A stretch of 64,000 nucleotides of DNA from Paracoccaceae bacterium (lineage in GTDB: Bacteria > Pseudomonadota > Alphaproteobacteria > Rhodobacterales > Rhodobacteraceae). Positions 62,278 to 64,000 of the stretch are shown here, one piece after another. Under the pieces are notes generated by a model. That model saw only the letters and a list, made by a program, of their open reading frames with translations, was not told where the DNA came from and searched no databases. Each line of letters begins with the position of its first letter. Within the stretch, counting starts at the first letter, position 1. Made by a program: the position numbers and the translations under genes. The stretch covers positions 39,236-103,235 of the forward strand of contig JAIXPH010000028.1 of NCBI GenBank assembly GCA_027486345.1, read 5' to 3'.

Positions 62278-64000
62278 TGGCCAAAAAAACCAGCGTCCCC
62301 GAGCCGCAAGACAACCGCCCGCGCCTGATGAACGATCCCTTGGCATGGATCGACGCGGCCCCCGTCGCCGCCAGCCAACCGCCAGCGGACGCCGCCCCTC
62401 GCCTGCCCGAGGCGACCCCGACGCCGCCGCCCGTGACCGCCGCTCCGGTGCAACCGGAGCCGACGGCGGTCCTGTCCCGACCCGACCCGACACCACCCTC
62501 CCGCCCGACACGGACTGTAGCCCGCGCCACTGGGACCAAAAACAGGACCGAAGCCATGAAACAGCCGACCGAGATCCCCGCCGCCTGGGATGGCATGCAC
62601 ACCTTTCAAGTCCTCGATTTCCTCTCGAACCCGATGATGGTTGCCGACCACGACATGGTCATCCGCTATGTCAACGAAGCCGCCTACACGATGTTCGAGC
62701 GGATCGAGGACAGCATCCGCCAGGACCTGCCGCATTTCACGGCGCGCGACGTGGTGGGCAAGAACATCGACGTGTTCCACAAGAACCCGTCCTATCAGCG
62801 TCACCTGATGCACGGCATGACCAAGCCTCATGACGGCAAGTTCACGGTGGGTGGGGCACATCTGGGCTTTCGCGCCACGCCCAAGAACAATCCCGACGGC
62901 AGCCTTGGCTGCATCTTTGTCGAATGGCGTGACCGCACCGCGGAAGTCGAGGCGACTGAGGAACTGGCCGCGATGGTCAAGGCTGTCGACGACATGGCCC
63001 GCGCCCATATGGAAGGCGAGATCGATGTCAGGATTGACGCCGCCAAGTTCCGCCCGGTGTTGCGGGACACCCTGACCTTGGTCAACAGCATGGTGCAGGA
63101 GCATATCAGCACCAAGAAAAAGGTCGTGGCCTGTGTGACAGCCATGGCCCAAGGCGACCTGGACGCGCCGATGGAACGGTTCAACCGCAAGCGCGTGTTC
63201 CTGAACGATGCGATCGAATTGATCCGTGGCAGCCTGAAAGCCTTTGACGCAGAGATCAAGCGGCTGCTGGGCGACATGAAACAGATGACCGCCGCGCATA
63301 CCGCCGGGGACATCGACCACTTCATCGACACGTCGGGCTATTCGGCCCGCTATGCCGAGGTGATCGCCGGTGTGAACAGCATGGTCGAAGAGCATATCGC
63401 GACCAAGCGCAAAACACTGGCCTGCATGATGGAGTTTGCCAAAGGCAATTTCGACGCGCCGCTGGAACGCTTCCCGCGCAAGAAGGCCTTTATCAACGAG
63501 GCAATGGACGCCATCCGCAACAATTTCCGCAGCCTCGTTCGGGATGTGGGCAGCATGGCGCAGGATCTGGCCGAAGGGGTGCTGGACAACAAGGTGGACA
63601 GCGCCGCGCATCAGGGCGAATTCCGCAAGCTGATCGACACCATCGACCGAATTCGCAGCAATTTCGGCAGGGTCACCTCCGAGATCGAGCGGCTGTCCCG
63701 ATCCATGGTCGACGGCAAGCTGGACGTCGCCACGTCGCCCGAAAGCTTCAAGGGCGCCTATCGCCAGTTGATCGAGGCCTTTGAACAGGCCTTCACCAGC
63801 CTGAACAATGCCTTCCGTCTGATCGGCCAGCAAGCCCATCAGGTGTCGATCACCGTGGAACAGATGAGCCAGTCGTCGCAGTCTCTGGCAACAAACTCTC
63901 AGATTCAGTCTTCGTCGGTAGATGAAATCTCGTCCTCGGCGGAGCAGACCGACATTCAGGTGAAGTCGAACGCGGCGGCGGCGACCACGGCCAGCCAGCT
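62277..64000 (+). CDS. tlpT: soluble methyl-accepting chemotaxis protein (TlpT-like), C-terminus cut by window edge
   Basis: 574 codons are visible with no membrane helix. Residues 1-93 are Ala/Pro-rich and may contact the ParA protein. A PAS domain spans about 100-215 (VLDFLSNPMMVADHDMVIRYVNEAAYTMF). Three or more HAMP-like repeats run from about 245 to 510, including the paired blocks VNSMVQEHISTKKK and VNSMVEEHIATKRK. The signalling helix begins near 525 (VEQMSQSSQSLATNSQIQSSS). The ATG overlapping the parA stop is used; an internal ATG at 62556 is possible. It is the expected scaffold of the cytoplasmic cluster. Confidence 0.9.
   Translation, partial: MAKKTSVPEPQDNRPRLMNDPLAWIDAAPVAASQPPADAAPRLPEATPTPPPVTAAPVQPEPTAVLSRPDPTPPSRPTRTVARATGTKNRTEAMKQPTEIPAAWDGMHTFQVLDFLSNPMMVADHDMVIRYVNEAAYTMFERIEDSIRQDLPHFTARDVVGKNIDVFHKNPSYQRHLMHGMTKPHDGKFTVGGAHLGFRATPKNNPDGSLGCIFVEWRDRTAEVEATEELAAMVKAVDDMARAHMEGEIDVRIDAAKFRPVLRDTLTLVNSMVQEHISTKKKVVACVTAMAQGDLDAPMERFNRKRVFLNDAIELIRGSLKAFDAEIKRLLGDMKQMTAAHTAGDIDHFIDTSGYSARYAEVIAGVNSMVEEHIATKRKTLACMMEFAKGNFDAPLERFPRKKAFINEAMDAIRNNFRSLVRDVGSMAQDLAEGVLDNKVDSAAHQGEFRKLIDTIDRIRSNFGRVTSEIERLSRSMVDGKLDVATSPESFKGAYRQLIEAFEQAFTSLNNAFRLIGQQAHQVSITVEQMSQSSQSLATNSQIQSSSVDEISSSAEQTDIQVKSNAAAATTASQ

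Noticed and set aside
1..64000. tRNA, rRNA, CRISPR arrays or insertion sequences
   Set aside because: I looked for repeat-spacer patterns, transposase motifs and tRNA-like cloverleafs and found none that could be supported by eye.

Overview
The window looks like chromosomal DNA of a high-GC alphaproteobacterium of the Rhodobacter/Cereibacter group (Rhodobacterales). The evidence is a fnrL-hemN pair with FNR boxes, a ccoNOQP/ccoGHIS cbb3 oxidase locus, a sphaeroides-type 'fla1' flagellar cluster with its own sigma-54 and FleQ/FleT activators, and a chemotaxis operon in the order cheA(no HPt)-cheR-cheB-cheW-parA-tlpT, as in cheOp3 of R. sphaeroides. Comparisons with R. sphaeroides are from memory, because no database was searched.

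Layout. 1-3.9 kb: housekeeping genes (cyclic-nucleotide phosphodiesterase cut by the left edge, NudC, a SRPBCC protein, prephenate dehydratase, a membrane-anchored cytochrome c). 4.0-11.1 kb: a yejABEF-type peptide/microcin C importer operon with a glycosyltransferase translationally coupled to its end. 11.2-25.0 kb: a micro-oxic respiration block with hemN, fnrL, a DUF2946-like peptide plus PepSY membrane protein, a universal stress protein, ccoNOQP and ccoGHIS. Four FNR boxes of the form TTGAC-N4-ATCAA lie in its control regions. A Phd/PIN toxin-antitoxin pair sits between the two cco operons. A brnTA-like pair with a frameshifted toxin follows ccoS.

25.6-57.0 kb: the flagellar cluster. Rightward: flgGHIJKL, sltF and fleQ; then fliC and rpoN2; then fliOPQR-flhB, a motF candidate and an unknown PDZ-like membrane protein. 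Leftward: fliD, and the 11-gene run fleT-fliEFGHIJKLMN. I find sigma-54 (-24/-12) promoters upstream of flgG, fliD, motF, fliK, fleT and cheA, with weaker candidates at sltF, fliC and fliO. This fits a dedicated RpoN2 working with FleQ (has an HTH) and FleT (lacks one). flgBCDEF, fliA and the stator genes are not in the window.

57.4-64.0 kb: a small unknown ORF, then a chemotaxis operon. Its CheA has no phosphoacceptor domain. It ends in a ParA-like ATPase and a soluble PAS/HAMP-repeat receptor cut by the right edge. The expected system is a cytoplasmic chemoreceptor cluster segregated by the ParA protein. The partner kinase carrying P1, and its CheY, probably lie just beyond the window. No rRNA, tRNA, CRISPR array or insertion sequence was seen.
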